Positions 44,401 to 53,623 of a DNA stretch of 64,000 nt are shown here, piece by piece. Each line of letters begins with the position of its first letter. Within the stretch, counting starts at the first letter, position 1. Both the position numbers and the translations under genes were made by a program. The notes under the pieces were generated by a model. That model was not told the DNA's origin. It saw nothing but the letters and a program-made list of their open reading frames with translations, and ran no database searches. The DNA comes from Neobacillus bataviensis LMG 21833 (GTDB lineage Bacteria > Bacillota > Bacilli > Bacillales > Cytobacillaceae): contig NZ_AJLS01000114.1 of NCBI RefSeq assembly GCF_000307875.1, positions 1 through 64,000 on the forward strand, read 5' to 3'.

Positions 44401-44576
44401 AGGAACTTGTTGAAGGCATCACAGTAAAAACATGGTTAACTGGAACAGTAAGTGATGTTGTGGATGAAAGCTTATATACAGAAGCTGTCCGGGACATTCC
44501 CATTTTCAATCGTATTCGTGAGTTAAATAAACGGGATATGATGGCAGTTTATCAATGCCTTGAGAAAAATAGCTAA
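41406..44576 (+). CDS. UvrA-like twin-ABC ATPase with extra C-terminal zinc modules
   Basis: This 1056-residue protein is built like UvrA but is not the housekeeping enzyme. ABC1: Walker A GLSGSGKTT (28-36), zinc hook CPKC..CPKC (131-148), signature LSGGELTR, Walker B VIIIDE. ABC2: GESGCGKST (351-359), no zinc insert, altered signature LSTGEFQ, Walker B LFIFDEP. Residues 560-1056 form an extension with three further CxxC modules (670/673, 797/800, 960/963 with 985/988) and no visible Walker motif, like a degenerate third UvrA half. UvrA-like relatives give drug self-resistance (DrrC) or act on DNA. GGGGAGG precedes the ATG. It has no operon partner. Confidence 0.82.
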   Translation: MKINQLIANNIIRLDADLPEDQSLGIAGLSGSGKTTFCRTIGEESKKRLVSLLPKAEYQYLFPDIMETNFSAINMEEMPLVLFLGRSSISSNPRSTIGTHTGVFTEIRVALAEKYNLSPEVFSFNNELGWCPKCKGRGTNSNVECPKCKGRRYNEEVEKNTIDVFGKPHSISDINNLSIEMILSLSEDLHISEEKQHILKNIINMNIGYLTLNRIMGTLSGGELTRLYLAEFMATSENTVIIIDEISVGIDHETLLKILEQIKQLGYKNQIWLIDHSDTVLDTTDDQVFFGPGSGKYGGKIVDESPRPEPVYSGRNEEEPTDYYHFHDLYCRNIQMAEMKIPKNRLVAITGESGCGKSTLVNQCIAEDFQKRYKKDKLVMVGQDRNQSITSRSTVATFLDIKKKITKYSEEIDDIFDRSIEDIIEELPNEDIAHKRLSLLIKLGLGYLTLNRKTQTLSTGEFQCVHLVSELFANSRNPHTLFIFDEPSKGLSQNILNQFIDSIRDILQDESVSIIMIEHNAYMMENSDFIVDFGRRKNEPVTNLDVVSHHEYYETKNREDSALASPIASTLHSQHGITYLKDNHIDYFKRAENVYKGGILKSLSSMARLIYGEYDSNKIAPVIAIDLERHLYSQYSFLYEMGGVINHIVAAHPTNKDTRSFDFYSPDNHCPSCSGRLKIEIFDKDLVIQDKNLPFWDGLFYPEIMEVLKFYKYPKLEFLFEELKNELGHDLTKSYNEMSDEEKHTFWYGYFEKSFYDKEGKARRTWVGFNTILGMYIVVSKSIIKEKMKASKEKITCPICEGTVLNHHKPLKFGDTDIREMINQPIDQVLEIVGKLPALVKLKSIVGGDMVLTEDVSLLPRKTQVALKMFELEQASFTGYEMVLQNVLPFWDIIKDHIESISHNNQVTICDFPSINETKETIIDQYFTNGKYKKLTYVYETFGYKKLVTEMNKMKKSHPCPFCKGKKVISEDNLHDGVFKLTIPCVSCYATGINDEGLKELVEGITVKTWLTGTVSDVVDESLYTEAVRDIPIFNRIRELNKRDMMAVYQCLEKNS

Positions 44577-44655
44577 ATTAGAATGATTATAACAAGCAAT
44601 ATTTTAAAATAAAGCTAGCAATCAGCTAGTGGTTATTACCCATTTGCAAAAAAAA

Positions 44656-44690
44656 TTTCCCTCAAACTAATTTGTTTGGGGGATTTTTGT
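44656..44690 (+). terminator. terminator after uvrA-like gene
   Basis: TCCCTCAAAC pairs with GTTTGGGGGA, flanked by an A-run and TTTTTG. Confidence 0.85.
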
Positions 44691-44856
44691 TTAGGGGTAT
44701 AGTTCCTAAACATTGTAAATTAATCTAATTGCTTCTCGAATGTAAGGAATGTGTATTCCCAAAATTTGTACTTCTATAATGTTTAATATATGTGCTATAT
44801 TAATAAAGTGATGTTTTTGTTCTATTAAAAATAATCTAAAAATAGGGGTGCCTTGA

Positions 44857-45627
44857 ATGAGAAAATATGGTTTATTTAGTTTGCTTTTAATTCTTACTCT
44901 CTTTATCGCAGCTTGCGGAAGCAAGGAAACATCAGGAGAGAAAGCGAATAGTGAAAAGGTGTATAAAGTTGGCGTGGATACCACTTATCCTCCATTTGAA
45001 TATAAAGATGGAAATGATTATAAAGGTATCGATATTGATTTGATTAATGCAATTGCGAAAAACCAGGACTTTAAAATTGAACTTTCTCCAATGGACTTCG
45101 GAGGTATTATTCCAGCCATGCAAGCCAATCAACTTGACGTAGCTATTGCTGGAATGAGTATTACAGATGAAAGAAAGAAAGTAGTAGATTTCTCCACTCC
45201 GTATTTTGATGCGGGATTAACAGTCGTTGTTAAAAAAGATAATTCTATTATTAAATCAGTTGATGACCTTAAAGGAAAAACCGTTGCTGTTAAAAAAGGA
45301 ACAACAGGTGCTAAATATGCAGTAGATAATGCATCAAAATTAGAAATTAAAGTCGTTCAATTTAACGATAGTCCAGCAATGTTCCAAGAAGTTTCAAATG
45401 GAAATGCTGATGCTCTTATTGAAGACTACCCTGTTATCTCCTACGCTATTGCCCAAAAGGACCTTGGTTTGAAAATTGTCGGTGACCGATTAAATGGCGA
45501 TCAATATGGAATTGCTGTATTGAAAGGGCAAAACAAGGATCTATTAGAAAAAATTAATAAAGGCCTTGCTGAACTCAAAAAAGATGGAACATATGATAAA
45601 ATTGTAAAAACTTATCTAGGTGAATAA
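44857..45627 (+). CDS. amino-acid ABC transporter substrate-binding lipoprotein
   Basis: The 256-residue extracellular lipoprotein has a signal peptide ending in the lipobox LFIAAC, lipidated at that Cys. Family 3 solute-binding signatures follow: [18 protein letters not shown] and [13 protein letters not shown], then [20 protein letters not shown]. It likely binds glutamine, another polar amino acid or cystine. It is the first gene of a three-gene importer operon; a hairpin after it probably raises its level above that of the membrane subunits. Confidence 0.93.
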   Translation: MRKYGLFSLLLILTLFIAACGSKETSGEKANSEKVYKVGVDTTYPPFEYKDGNDYKGIDIDLINAIAKNQDFKIELSPMDFGGIIPAMQANQLDVAIAGMSITDERKKVVDFSTPYFDAGLTVVVKKDNSIIKSVDDLKGKTVAVKKGTTGAKYAVDNASKLEIKVVQFNDSPAMFQEVSNGNADALIEDYPVISYAIAQKDLGLKIVGDRLNGDQYGIAVLKGQNKDLLEKINKGLAELKKDGTYDKIVKTYLGE

Positions 45628-45638
45628 ATACTGATTGG

Positions 45639-45664
45639 GCGCGCATAAAGCGCGCTTTCTTTTT
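45639..45664 (+). terminator. intercistronic hairpin (partial terminator)
   Basis: GCGCGC-ATAAA-GCGCGC followed by TTTCTTTTT sits between the binding protein and the permease, typical of attenuation that favours the binding protein. Confidence 0.75.
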
Positions 45665-45680
45665 GAAAGGGGATGAAACT

Positions 45681-46325
45681 GTGGACATAATTGTTGCAGC
45701 TTTACCAATATTACTAAAAGGATTACAAGTCACACTTTATATATTTATTATTGCCATTATTCTAGGTTTTTTAATTGGTTTACTGATAGCCTTGTTACGG
45801 CTTGCGCCAATTAAAATCTTGAATTGGATTGCGAAGGTGTATGTAGATGCAATTCGAGGAACGCCATTTATTGTACAGTTATTTTTTATTTATTTTGGAA
45901 TAAATTCACTGCAAGTAGTTTCCTTAAACAGTACAACAGCGGGTATAATCACTGTTGCCATCAATGCAGGGGCATATTTTTCCGAGATTATCAGAGCGGG
46001 TATTCAATCGATTGATAAAGGACAAACAGAAGCAGCAAGATCGATAGGTTTTACAGGAGCACAAACCATGCGCTACGTGGTCCTGCCGCAAGCTTTTAGA
46101 AGAATGCTCCCTACGATTACAAACCAATCCATTATTAGTTTAAAAGACACTTCCCTTTTATCGGTTATTGGTATTGCTGATTTAACACAGCAGGGTCAAA
46201 TTCAGGCTTCAGCAACCTTTGAAGCATTTAAGATTTGGCTGGTTGTAGGCGTTATTTACTTTATTATCATTTATTTATTGACCGTACTTGCTAATTTCGT
46301 AGAAAGGAGGATTCAGCTGCGATGA
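45681..46325 (+). CDS. amino-acid ABC transporter permease
   Basis: The 214-residue HisM/GlnP-type permease has five predicted segments. It has the EAA-loop [30 protein letters not shown] (key residues EAA..G..LPQA) that docks the ATPase, and [24 protein letters not shown] 45681 lies eight bases after AAAGGGG; the TTG at 45663 overlaps the hairpin tail and is rejected. It overlaps the ATPase start by four bases. Confidence 0.92.
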   Translation: MDIIVAALPILLKGLQVTLYIFIIAIILGFLIGLLIALLRLAPIKILNWIAKVYVDAIRGTPFIVQLFFIYFGINSLQVVSLNSTTAGIITVAINAGAYFSEIIRAGIQSIDKGQTEAARSIGFTGAQTMRYVVLPQAFRRMLPTITNQSIISLKDTSLLSVIGIADLTQQGQIQASATFEAFKIWLVVGVIYFIIIYLLTVLANFVERRIQLR

Positions 46326-47050
46326 GCATTATAAGTGTAAAAAACTTAAGAAAATCATTTGGAAATCTAGAGGTTTTAAAAGATATTAATGCAGAAGTGC
46401 AAGAAAAAGAAGTAATTTGTGTAATAGGTCCTTCTGGATCAGGGAAGAGTACATTCCTTCGGTGCCTAAATCGCTTGGAAGAAATCTCTGGTGGTCAAGT
46501 AGTGATTAACGGACATAATATAACTGACACCAAAATTAATATAAATAAGGTTAGACAAGATGTTGGAATGGTATTTCAACAATTTAATCTGTTCCCTCAT
46601 AAAACCGTTTTAGAAAATATCACTTTAGGACCGATTAAAATTCTATCTAATGATAAAACAGTGGCAGAAAAAACTGCCCTTGAGTTACTAGATAAGGTTG
46701 GTCTCAGAGAGAAAGCAAATAGCTATCCGGGTGAATTATCTGGAGGACAAAAACAGCGGGTTGCTATAGCAAGAGCACTGGCAATGAATCCAAAAATCAT
46801 GCTATTCGACGAACCGACTTCTGCACTTGACCCAGAAATGGTCGGAGATGTTTTAGAGGTCATGAAGCAGCTTGCAAAAGAAGGCATGACGATGGTAGTT
46901 GTTACACATGAAATGGGATTTGCTCGAGAAGTTGGAGATCGTGTTATTTTCATGGATGGAGGGTATATTGTAGAAGAAAATGAACCCAATCAGTTATTCG
47001 GTAACCCACAGCATGAGAGAACTAAGGCTTTCTTAAGTAAGGTGCTTTAA
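46322..47050 (+). CDS. amino-acid ABC transporter ATPase, GlnQ type
   Basis: The 242-residue ATPase shows Walker [11 protein letters not shown]-loop FQQFNLFPH, signature LSGGQKQR, Walker B IMLFDEP and the H-loop [11 protein letters not shown]. It powers the importer formed with the preceding lipoprotein and permease. Translation is coupled to the permease by a four-base overlap. A strong terminator ends the operon. Confidence 0.94.
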   Translation: MSIISVKNLRKSFGNLEVLKDINAEVQEKEVICVIGPSGSGKSTFLRCLNRLEEISGGQVVINGHNITDTKININKVRQDVGMVFQQFNLFPHKTVLENITLGPIKILSNDKTVAEKTALELLDKVGLREKANSYPGELSGGQKQRVAIARALAMNPKIMLFDEPTSALDPEMVGDVLEVMKQLAKEGMTMVVVTHEMGFAREVGDRVIFMDGGYIVEENEPNQLFGNPQHERTKAFLSKVL

Positions 47051-47078
47051 ACAAAGATAGCAGGGTTATTTTAAAGGG

Positions 47079-47118
47079 GAACCTTAAAAGTGGAAAAACT
47101 TTTGAGGTTCTTTTTTTT
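47079..47118 (+). terminator. terminator of the amino-acid importer operon
   Basis: GAACCTTAAAAGT pairs with ACTTTTGAGGTTC (one mismatch), followed by T8. Confidence 0.9.
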
Positions 47119-47502
47119 TAGCTGTGTTAAAGGTTATTATTGGACTCCTGTAATGAAATTATCCAGATATAAAGGGGGACGTTACTGTTATTTGATTATG
47201 TAAACTGATTGTGATATACTAATGATACATTAAAGCTTACGTATTCTTTTTTTTAATTAAATTATCCTCCGGTTTATCCTTTTTTTTTGAAGTTTGCAGT
47301 TTATTCTCTCCGTATAGTATAACTTAGATCTGATAAAACGATCGAATGATTCAATAATAGTGAGTTTGAATCAATGAACATAATCCTAATTACTGTATAT
47401 CGATATTTCATGATATTGTTGAATTTCTGCAACAACATTGTGAATTCGTCATAAAAAATAAAACAACATGTGAAATCATTCACAAATGAAAGGAATGATA
47501 AA
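47119..47502. other. AT-rich leader upstream of the NCS1 permease
   Basis: This stretch holds no supported gene. I looked for a purine riboswitch and did not find its conserved core. Short repeats (GATTCAATAATAGTGAGTTTGAATC, arms GATTCAA/TTGAATC, near 47349-47373) are the only structure seen. Confidence 0.4.
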
Positions 47503-48903
47503 ATGAGAACTGGACAAAAAGCAGATCTCAAAGCAAAAGAAGTGATGAAGGATGATTATTCATACGATAGGGTACCAACAGAAAAAAGGAATATGGGCTG
47601 GTTTAGTATTACAAATATTACTTTTGGAATTGCAACGGCTATTTTTTACTTTCAAATGGGAAGTGTAATGGCACTTCAATTCGGGGCTGTTAATGCAATT
47701 ATTTCAGCTATTTATGCAATCATTGTTGCTGGGATCCTTGGAACAATCATTGCCTATTTGTCGGCTAAATCTGGTATGAACGTAAATTTATTATCTAGAG
47801 GAGGATTTGGGTATATAGGCGCATCATTAACCTCGTTCATTTATGCATCAAACTTTATCATGTACTGTGCATTTGAAGGCATGATATTAGTTGCTGCTAT
47901 ACATGCATTTTTCCCCATCATTCCAGTATGGCTTTTAATAATCATCTTTGGTTCAATTGTTATCCCTTTAAATTGGTTTGGTATAAAACAATTGGATAAA
48001 TTGCAAAAATGGTCATTGCCAATATTCGGTGTTTTTTTAATCACAACTATTATAGTCGCATTCAATAAAACTTCACTTTACGAAGGAAGCTTTTGGACGT
48101 ATTTGCCCGAGGGAGTTCAAACAGGCGGGACAGCTTTACTGCTCTGTATAGGGATGCAGCATGGCATAATGGGCTTAACAGCGCTTCTTGCTTCAGATTA
48201 TGCACGTTTTCTTAAACCAAAGGACATTAAAATAGGGTCATTCATGATCGGATTTGTCCCACAAATTTTCTGCTTTGGGGTCATGGGAGGTCTTGGTATA
48301 TGGTTTGGAGTTCGTTTAGGAGAATCCAACCCGGGTGTTTACATTGTATCGCTCCTTGGCCTCGGAGGTGTTCTATTTACCTTGTTAACTCAAATAAGAA
48401 TTAACATTACCAATATATATAGTGCTTCTCTTTCGCTTTCTAATTTTTTTGAGAATGTTTTTAAATTTAAGCCAGGTAGACGATTTTGGATTGTTGTAGC
48501 AGGGGTAATATCTATGGCCTTGATGCTTGGCGGGATATTGGATCATTTAGATACTGCCATGACATTCCAAGGGGTTTTTCTTTTGACATGGGCTGGTATA
48601 TTGGTAACTGATGCCTTAGTAGTGAAAAAGATATTGAAAATTGGCCCTGGATATTATGAGGCAAGGCAGGAGAAATTGTATAAATGGAATCCTGTTGGGG
48701 TCGTACCGTTAATTGCAGCAAGTGTTTTAGGTACAATCGCTGCATTAGGATACATGGGTACGTTCTTACAAAGTACTGCTGCTTTTTTTGCCGCAATTCT
48801 AGCTTCCATCCTTACAGTCGTTTTTGCTGTTTTCACAAAAGGAAAATATTACAGTATGTCTAAAGCTGATGATGTAGAAGAAGAAGAAACCATTGCATCG
48901 TAG
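47503..48903 (+). CDS. NCS1-family nucleobase:cation symporter (CodB-like)
   Basis: The 466-residue permease with about 12 segments has an NCS1 opening (MGWFSITNITFGIATAIFYFQMGS) and SRGGFGYIGASLTSFIYASNF. It is of the cytosine/purine permease branch (CodB/PucI-like). ATG 47503 follows AAAGGA by about nine bases; the in-frame ATG at 47470 is less well placed. It stands alone. A weak hairpin with AAAAAGC/GCTTTTTT arms follows the stop near 48912-48967. Confidence 0.87.
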   Translation: MRTGQKADLKAKEVMKDDYSYDRVPTEKRNMGWFSITNITFGIATAIFYFQMGSVMALQFGAVNAIISAIYAIIVAGILGTIIAYLSAKSGMNVNLLSRGGFGYIGASLTSFIYASNFIMYCAFEGMILVAAIHAFFPIIPVWLLIIIFGSIVIPLNWFGIKQLDKLQKWSLPIFGVFLITTIIVAFNKTSLYEGSFWTYLPEGVQTGGTALLLCIGMQHGIMGLTALLASDYARFLKPKDIKIGSFMIGFVPQIFCFGVMGGLGIWFGVRLGESNPGVYIVSLLGLGGVLFTLLTQIRINITNIYSASLSLSNFFENVFKFKPGRRFWIVVAGVISMALMLGGILDHLDTAMTFQGVFLLTWAGILVTDALVVKKILKIGPGYYEARQEKLYKWNPVGVVPLIAASVLGTIAALGYMGTFLQSTAAFFAAILASILTVVFAVFTKGKYYSMSKADDVEEEETIAS

Positions 48904-49054
48904 GTTTTTTAAAAAGCTGGCTCTTTAATATGGTCCGTCTGCGGCCTTAAGGAGCTGGCTTTTTTACAGCTTTTTTTAATCAAAAAAGTATATGTAACAC
49001 CCTATTAAGTTTACAATAGGACAGTTGGTATTATGGAATTGGACTGGTGGTAAA

Positions 49055-49936
49055 ATGTTAAAGGCTTATATTTGGCTGACTCTTTGTGTAGTAGTATGGG
49101 GAAGTAATTTTGTATTTGGAAAGATTTTGGTTGGGAGTTTTTCTCCAGCATTGTTAACTATGCTAAGGCTATTGTTTATTTTTCTTTTTTTAATTGGATT
49201 ATCCTCATACAAAAAACACTATAGACCTGTAAATAAATCGGATCTTCTTGCCGTTATTTTTCTGGGCGTTTTTGGTGTATTTATTAACCAATGGTCCTTC
49301 TTTAAGGGATTACAAACAGCTGATCCAACAACTTCTGCCTTAATATTAGCAACGACACCTATTCTAACGAGCTTTTTAGCCGCTATTTTTTTGAAGGAAA
49401 AATTAACTATTCGTATGTTTTTAGGATCTATTGTTGCAATTATAGGGATTTTTTTTGTTGTAACAAAAGGTACCTTAACATCTATACAAATCGATAAAGG
49501 TCTATTGTGGATTGTTGTAACGATGATAACATTTGCGATGATGATTATCATAACTAGGCTACTCTCAAAAAGAATGGACCCACTTACGATTACCTTGTAT
49601 TCGAATATAGTTGGATTGATTGTATCGATTCCGTTTTTTTCCTTATTAGATAGACCTTTGAGAATAAGCACGAATATGTTTGATTGGGGTTTGTTGATTG
49701 GAACAGCAGTGATTGTACATGGTATAGCTACACTTATTTGGAATAAAAACATAAGGTATGTAGACGCTTCGAAGGCTTCCATTTTATCAAATTTAGAACC
49801 TTTTGTAGCAATGATCATGGGGCTAGTTTTGTTATCCAAACCAATAATAGGTGTGGAACTATTAGGTTCATTCTTTATAGTGGGAGGGGTCGTAATATCA
49901 ACGTATCAGGGAAAAAGAAAAAAGCTTGGTATGTGA
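49055..49936 (+). CDS. EamA/DMT-superfamily transporter
   Basis: The 293-residue protein has ten predicted segments in two EamA repeats: VVWGSNFVFGKILVGSFSPA in the first, and NKNIRYVDASKASILSNLEP with PFVAMIMGLVLL in the second. Members export amino acids or small metabolites. The ATG at 49055 (preceded by GGTGG) is preferred over the TTG at 49025. It lies convergent to the gentisate genes, with no further link. Confidence 0.87.
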   Translation: MLKAYIWLTLCVVVWGSNFVFGKILVGSFSPALLTMLRLLFIFLFLIGLSSYKKHYRPVNKSDLLAVIFLGVFGVFINQWSFFKGLQTADPTTSALILATTPILTSFLAAIFLKEKLTIRMFLGSIVAIIGIFFVVTKGTLTSIQIDKGLLWIVVTMITFAMMIIITRLLSKRMDPLTITLYSNIVGLIVSIPFFSLLDRPLRISTNMFDWGLLIGTAVIVHGIATLIWNKNIRYVDASKASILSNLEPFVAMIMGLVLLSKPIIGVELLGSFFIVGGVVISTYQGKRKKLGM

Positions 49937-50003
49937 CCAAGCGCATTAGATAGTAAATCTCTAGATCTTCCCTTATTTAACATTGAAAAAAATGCCTAAT
50001 CTA

Positions 50004-51128
50004 TTAACGGAAGTCCGCTTTAAATTCACCTGTAACTTTTTGGTGTCCGTTATTTTCTTCAAATGATTGCTCTTGTTCTAAGTCGAAACGATCCATAATT
50101 GGTAAATCGTTTACTGAGAATAGGTAAGAGTCTTCTGATGCAAAGTGTTCATACCAAGCCCAGTTTGGAACAACGAAGTAATCGCCTTTTTTCCAATCAA
50201 AGCGAATGCCATTAATGACTGTGTGACCTGAACCTTTGTGTACCTGGTAAACGGTTGAGTGTGTATGGCGTAATGCCTTTGTTTTGAAACCATGTGGTAA
50301 ATGCTGCATTCTAGTGCCAAGCGTCGGGTTAGCCGATTTGCCTGTAGATGGGTTAATGTACTCTACTGCATATCCATGGTGTGGATTTGGATCGAATTCC
50401 ATCAAGCCTTTAATTCCTTCAACGGTGCGATCCCATTTATAATTGGCTAGTGGAGCAACAGTGAACTTATCATCACCTACAGGGCGAACCATGCCACCGC
50501 GATAACGTATTTCTGAAAAGTTATCTGGGATATCCGGTTGTTGTAAACCATCTTCATACGGTTCAAAGAAAGTACCGCCGATTGCGTAAATGGTAGGAAT
50601 ATCTAAAGCGTCCATCCAATACATAGGCTCTGTACCTAAATGTGCATGCCCATGCCATAAGCCCTTTGGAGTAATTAAAAAGTCGCCCTCTTCCATGAAG
50701 ATACGCTCACCCTGTACAATCGTGTAAGCACCCGAACCTTCAGAAATGAAGCGCAATGCACTTTGTGAGTGACGGTGGGATGGCGCTTTTTCACCAGGCA
50801 ATAACATTTGTACAGCAGCATAAATCGTTTGAGTAGTAGATCCCCATCCCCAAGGTTCACGATAGGTTAAGCCAGGATTTTGGAAATAAATTGCACGACG
50901 TTCGCCACCGCGTTCTGGTGTGAAGATTTGGGCGGCTTCAGCCATTTTCTTTTTGATTAATTCATCACTCCAAAGATATGCTTGTGCTTGCGGCTTTGGC
51001 GTTTTGTGCATAATTGCAGGAATTGCTTCCCAAAGAGGTCCTAAGTTATATTGTTGAATATCTCTTGTGTAATCGGTTACAACTGAGCTTTTCATAAACT
51101 CTTGAACTTCTGGATTTACTTCAGCCAT
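50004..51128 (-). CDS. gentisate 1,2-dioxygenase
   Basis: This Fe(II) cupin enzyme opens the gentisate ring to maleylpyruvate. The 374-residue bicupin has the family block PSHRHSQSALRFISEGSGA with iron ligands His118 and His120, and His159 in GLWHGHAH. The second cupin copy is ALRHTHSTVYQVHKGSGHTV. AGGAG precedes the ATG at 51128, so upstream residues to 51152 are excluded. It forms a minus-strand pair with the fumarylpyruvate hydrolase gene. The divergent genes encode the enzyme that makes gentisate and a candidate isomerase. Confidence 0.93.
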   Translation of the reverse strand: MAEVNPEVQEFMKSSVVTDYTRDIQQYNLGPLWEAIPAIMHKTPKPQAQAYLWSDELIKKKMAEAAQIFTPERGGERRAIYFQNPGLTYREPWGWGSTTQTIYAAVQMLLPGEKAPSHRHSQSALRFISEGSGAYTIVQGERIFMEEGDFLITPKGLWHGHAHLGTEPMYWMDALDIPTIYAIGGTFFEPYEDGLQQPDIPDNFSEIRYRGGMVRPVGDDKFTVAPLANYKWDRTVEGIKGLMEFDPNPHHGYAVEYINPSTGKSANPTLGTRMQHLPHGFKTKALRHTHSTVYQVHKGSGHTVINGIRFDWKKGDYFVVPNWAWYEHFASEDSYLFSVNDLPIMDRFDLEQEQSFEENNGHQKVTGEFKADFR

Positions 51129-51208
51129 TTCACATTCTCCTCTACTATTCAAATTTTAAAGGGGAAAAGGGGGAGCGTATTTGCTACTTGACCCCTTGCA
51201 TCTCCTAA

Positions 51209-52159
51209 TCAAACAGTGGCTACCACTTCTGTTGCCTTTACTTTATTCTCAAGAACACCAATTTGGTCAATTTCAATACGAACTACGTCTCCGTCTTTTA
51301 AAAATCTTGGTGGATTCATAGCAACCCCAACACCTCCAGGAGTTCCTGTTAATACAACATCACCCGGCTCTAACGTCATCAAATTTGATAAGAAAGCTAC
51401 TAATTTCTGAACCGTAAATACTAGATTGGCAGTATTCGTTTTTTGACGGATCTCCCCATTTACTTTTAGGACTACATCTAAGCCAGATGGATTTTGTATT
51501 TCATCGGAAGTTACCAAATATGGTCCCATTGGTGCACTGCCTTCGACTGTTTTTCCTTGTAACCATTGAAGAGTGCGCCGTTGAATATCACGATAGGTTA
51601 CGTCATTTGTAATCGTATAACCTGCAACATAGTCTAAGGCATCTTCTTCGGAAACATTACGTGCTTGTTTGCCAACAACAAAAGTAAACTCTGCTTCATA
51701 ATCAAGTTGATCTGAAATTGGATAGTGTGGAATATCGTCCTCTGGCCCTAGAATGGTATTAGCAAATTTTGCAAAAATAACTGGGTTCGGCGGGATTTCA
51801 CGACCCATTTCTAAAATATGCTCACGATAGTTGTGACCAACACAAATAATTTTGCCTGGACGCCCGACAGGTGCCTCTACCTTAACTTCCTCGAGAGTGT
51901 AAATCACTTTTTTATCAAAGCTTTCAGGATTAGCTAAAATGAAATCGATTGCATTTTGCGCGAGAATCAGCGATTCTTTACCACCTTGATATAACTCATC
52001 TGTATTATCTGGCACATATGCTTTTGCGATTGCTTCGAAACGGTATTTTCCTTCTGTTTTTAACTGTGCTTGGTAAGCAAAGTTTAAGTCGATTACTTTG
52101 TTATCAACAATTGCCCCTGCACGTGTATACCCAGCGACAGTAAAATTAATAAGTTTCAT
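51209..52159 (-). CDS. fumarylpyruvate hydrolase (FAH family)
   Basis: The 316-residue FAH-family hydrolase would cleave fumarylpyruvate to fumarate and pyruvate, the last gentisate-route step. GKIICVGHNYREHILEMG, KFANTILGPEDDI, the metal-binding YEAEFTFVVGK and GYTITNDVTYRDIQ, and LEPGDVVLTGTPGGVG are all present. AGGAGGG precedes the ATG at 52159. An operator-like repeat lies 17 bp before this start. The same family includes acylpyruvases, so the assignment leans on context. Confidence 0.9.
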   Translation of the reverse strand: MKLINFTVAGYTRAGAIVDNKVIDLNFAYQAQLKTEGKYRFEAIAKAYVPDNTDELYQGGKESLILAQNAIDFILANPESFDKKVIYTLEEVKVEAPVGRPGKIICVGHNYREHILEMGREIPPNPVIFAKFANTILGPEDDIPHYPISDQLDYEAEFTFVVGKQARNVSEEDALDYVAGYTITNDVTYRDIQRRTLQWLQGKTVEGSAPMGPYLVTSDEIQNPSGLDVVLKVNGEIRQKTNTANLVFTVQKLVAFLSNLMTLEPGDVVLTGTPGGVGVAMNPPRFLKDGDVVRIEIDQIGVLENKVKATEVVATV

Positions 52160-52175
52160 TGTTGCCCTCCTCTTT

Positions 52176-52365
52176 TTCACTAATTATGGAATCAGTTCAC
52201 TATTTATAAAAATATTAATTGATTTTTAAAAGATTGTCAATATTATCTGTTTTCAAAAAAATGGTCACCTCGATATTTCTGAATTTTAAAACTTCCGTAT
52301 TGACGAATTGGTGAAAGATGGTTTAAAGTTTACTTATTGGGAACTTTGTTCACTATTTATGGAAG
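52176..52365. promoter_or_regulatory. divergent gentisate promoter region with three repeated operators
   Basis: TTCACTAATTATGGAAT (52176-52192), TTCACTATTTATAAAAA (52196-52212) and TTCACTATTTATGGAA (52349-52364) lie at both ends of the 230-bp intergenic region. The consensus TTC-N2-TA..TA-N2-GAA is quasi-palindromic. The same TCACTATTTATGGAA stands upstream of iclR at 6730-6744. A possible -35 TTGACG (52300-52305) with TTTAAA 16 bp on would serve the rightward genes. Confidence 0.65.
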
Positions 52366-52393
52366 ATAGAAACTTGATTGGAGGGGATTTTCA

Positions 52394-53587
52394 ATGACAA
52401 ATGTAAGCGATATTATTATAGTAGGTGGAGGGATCGGTGGTTTAGCAGCTGCTCTATCCATCCAAGAAACTGGTAAATCGGTAGCAGTTTTTGAACAAGC
52501 ACCTGAATTTGGTGAAGTAGGTGCAGGGATCCAGTTAGCACCAAATGCATTAGAAGTATTAGACCGTTTAGGTGTTAAGGAAGAAATTTTAAAGCATGCG
52601 GTATTACCAAAACGTCTTGTACTAAAAGATGTTTATTCTGCAAAAGAATTTGCAACTCTTGATTTAGGGGAAGGTTTTCAAAAGGAATTCGGTCAGCCCT
52701 ATATCGTATTGCATCGCTCTGACTTACACAGAGTTCTTTATGAAGCATGCAAAAAACGCAGTAATATCAAATTCTTTACAAACCAAACGATTCAAACAGC
52801 GGAACAAAAGGGTGATACTGTAACAATTGTCAACCAAAATGGTGAAACATTTACTGCAGAAGCAGTTATTGGTGCGGATGGGGTAAAATCAAACATGCGT
52901 AAGCAACTAGTTGATGATAAACCAGTAAACTCTGCGTATGTAGCCTATCGTGGAACGATTCCAATCGAAGAAGTGTCAACAAACGCAAACTTAGATTTAG
53001 ATGATGTAATCATGTGGATTGGGCCAAACCTGCACATGGTACAATACCCAGTTCGCCGCGGAGAGCTCTATAACCAAGTAGTTGTATTTAAATCATATGA
53101 CGCTACAGTAGAAGACTGGGGAACTCCAGAAGAAATGGCGCGTCGTTTTGAAAATTGCCATCCAAAAGTTGAGAACGCTTTAACTTACATTAACCGTCAA
53201 TTCCGTTGGCAAATGTATGACCGTGAGCCAATCGACAATTGGACAAATGGCAACATTACGCTATTAGGAGATTCTGGTCATGCTATGCTTCAATATTTAG
53301 CTCAAGGGGCCGTTCAAGCCCTTGAAGATGCGTTTGTATTAGGTGAGAAATTAAAAGAACATAATTCCTATGAAGAGGCATTTGAAGCATACCAAGAAAT
53401 GCGAATTCCACGTTCTGCAATGGTTCAAGGATCAGCTCGCAGATGGGGAGAAATTATTCACGCGGAGGATCCAACTGCACTTGCCCTTCGTAACTTTATT
53501 TTCGAACATCACCAACCAACTGATTACAATGTTGTTGATTTCTTATATGGCTATTTCAATAAAAATTTCCAACGTGTAGATTGCTAA
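52394..53587 (+). CDS. 3-hydroxybenzoate 6-hydroxylase (FAD monooxygenase)
   Basis: This single-component flavoprotein converts 3-hydroxybenzoate to gentisate. The 397-residue protein has IIVGGGIGGLAAALSIQETG (FAD fold), FGEVGAGIQLAPNALEVLDRLGV, VAYRGTIPIEEV, MVQYPVRRGELYNQVVVF and LLGDSGHAMLQYLAQGAVQALEDA, a pattern very like Rhodococcus 3-hydroxybenzoate 6-hydroxylase. Salicylate 1-hydroxylase is less likely given the gentisate dioxygenase next door. GGAGGGG precedes the ATG. The DinB-fold gene follows within 40 bp. Confidence 0.88.
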   Translation: MTNVSDIIIVGGGIGGLAAALSIQETGKSVAVFEQAPEFGEVGAGIQLAPNALEVLDRLGVKEEILKHAVLPKRLVLKDVYSAKEFATLDLGEGFQKEFGQPYIVLHRSDLHRVLYEACKKRSNIKFFTNQTIQTAEQKGDTVTIVNQNGETFTAEAVIGADGVKSNMRKQLVDDKPVNSAYVAYRGTIPIEEVSTNANLDLDDVIMWIGPNLHMVQYPVRRGELYNQVVVFKSYDATVEDWGTPEEMARRFENCHPKVENALTYINRQFRWQMYDREPIDNWTNGNITLLGDSGHAMLQYLAQGAVQALEDAFVLGEKLKEHNSYEEAFEAYQEMRIPRSAMVQGSARRWGEIIHAEDPTALALRNFIFEHHQPTDYNVVDFLYGYFNKNFQRVDC

Positions 53588-53623
53588 TAGTTCACCATAA
53601 GTGAATTGAAGGGGGAGAATTCT

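Noticed and set aside
47119-47502. Purine riboswitch before the NCS1 permease
   Set aside because: The conserved purine-aptamer core and paired loops were not found.
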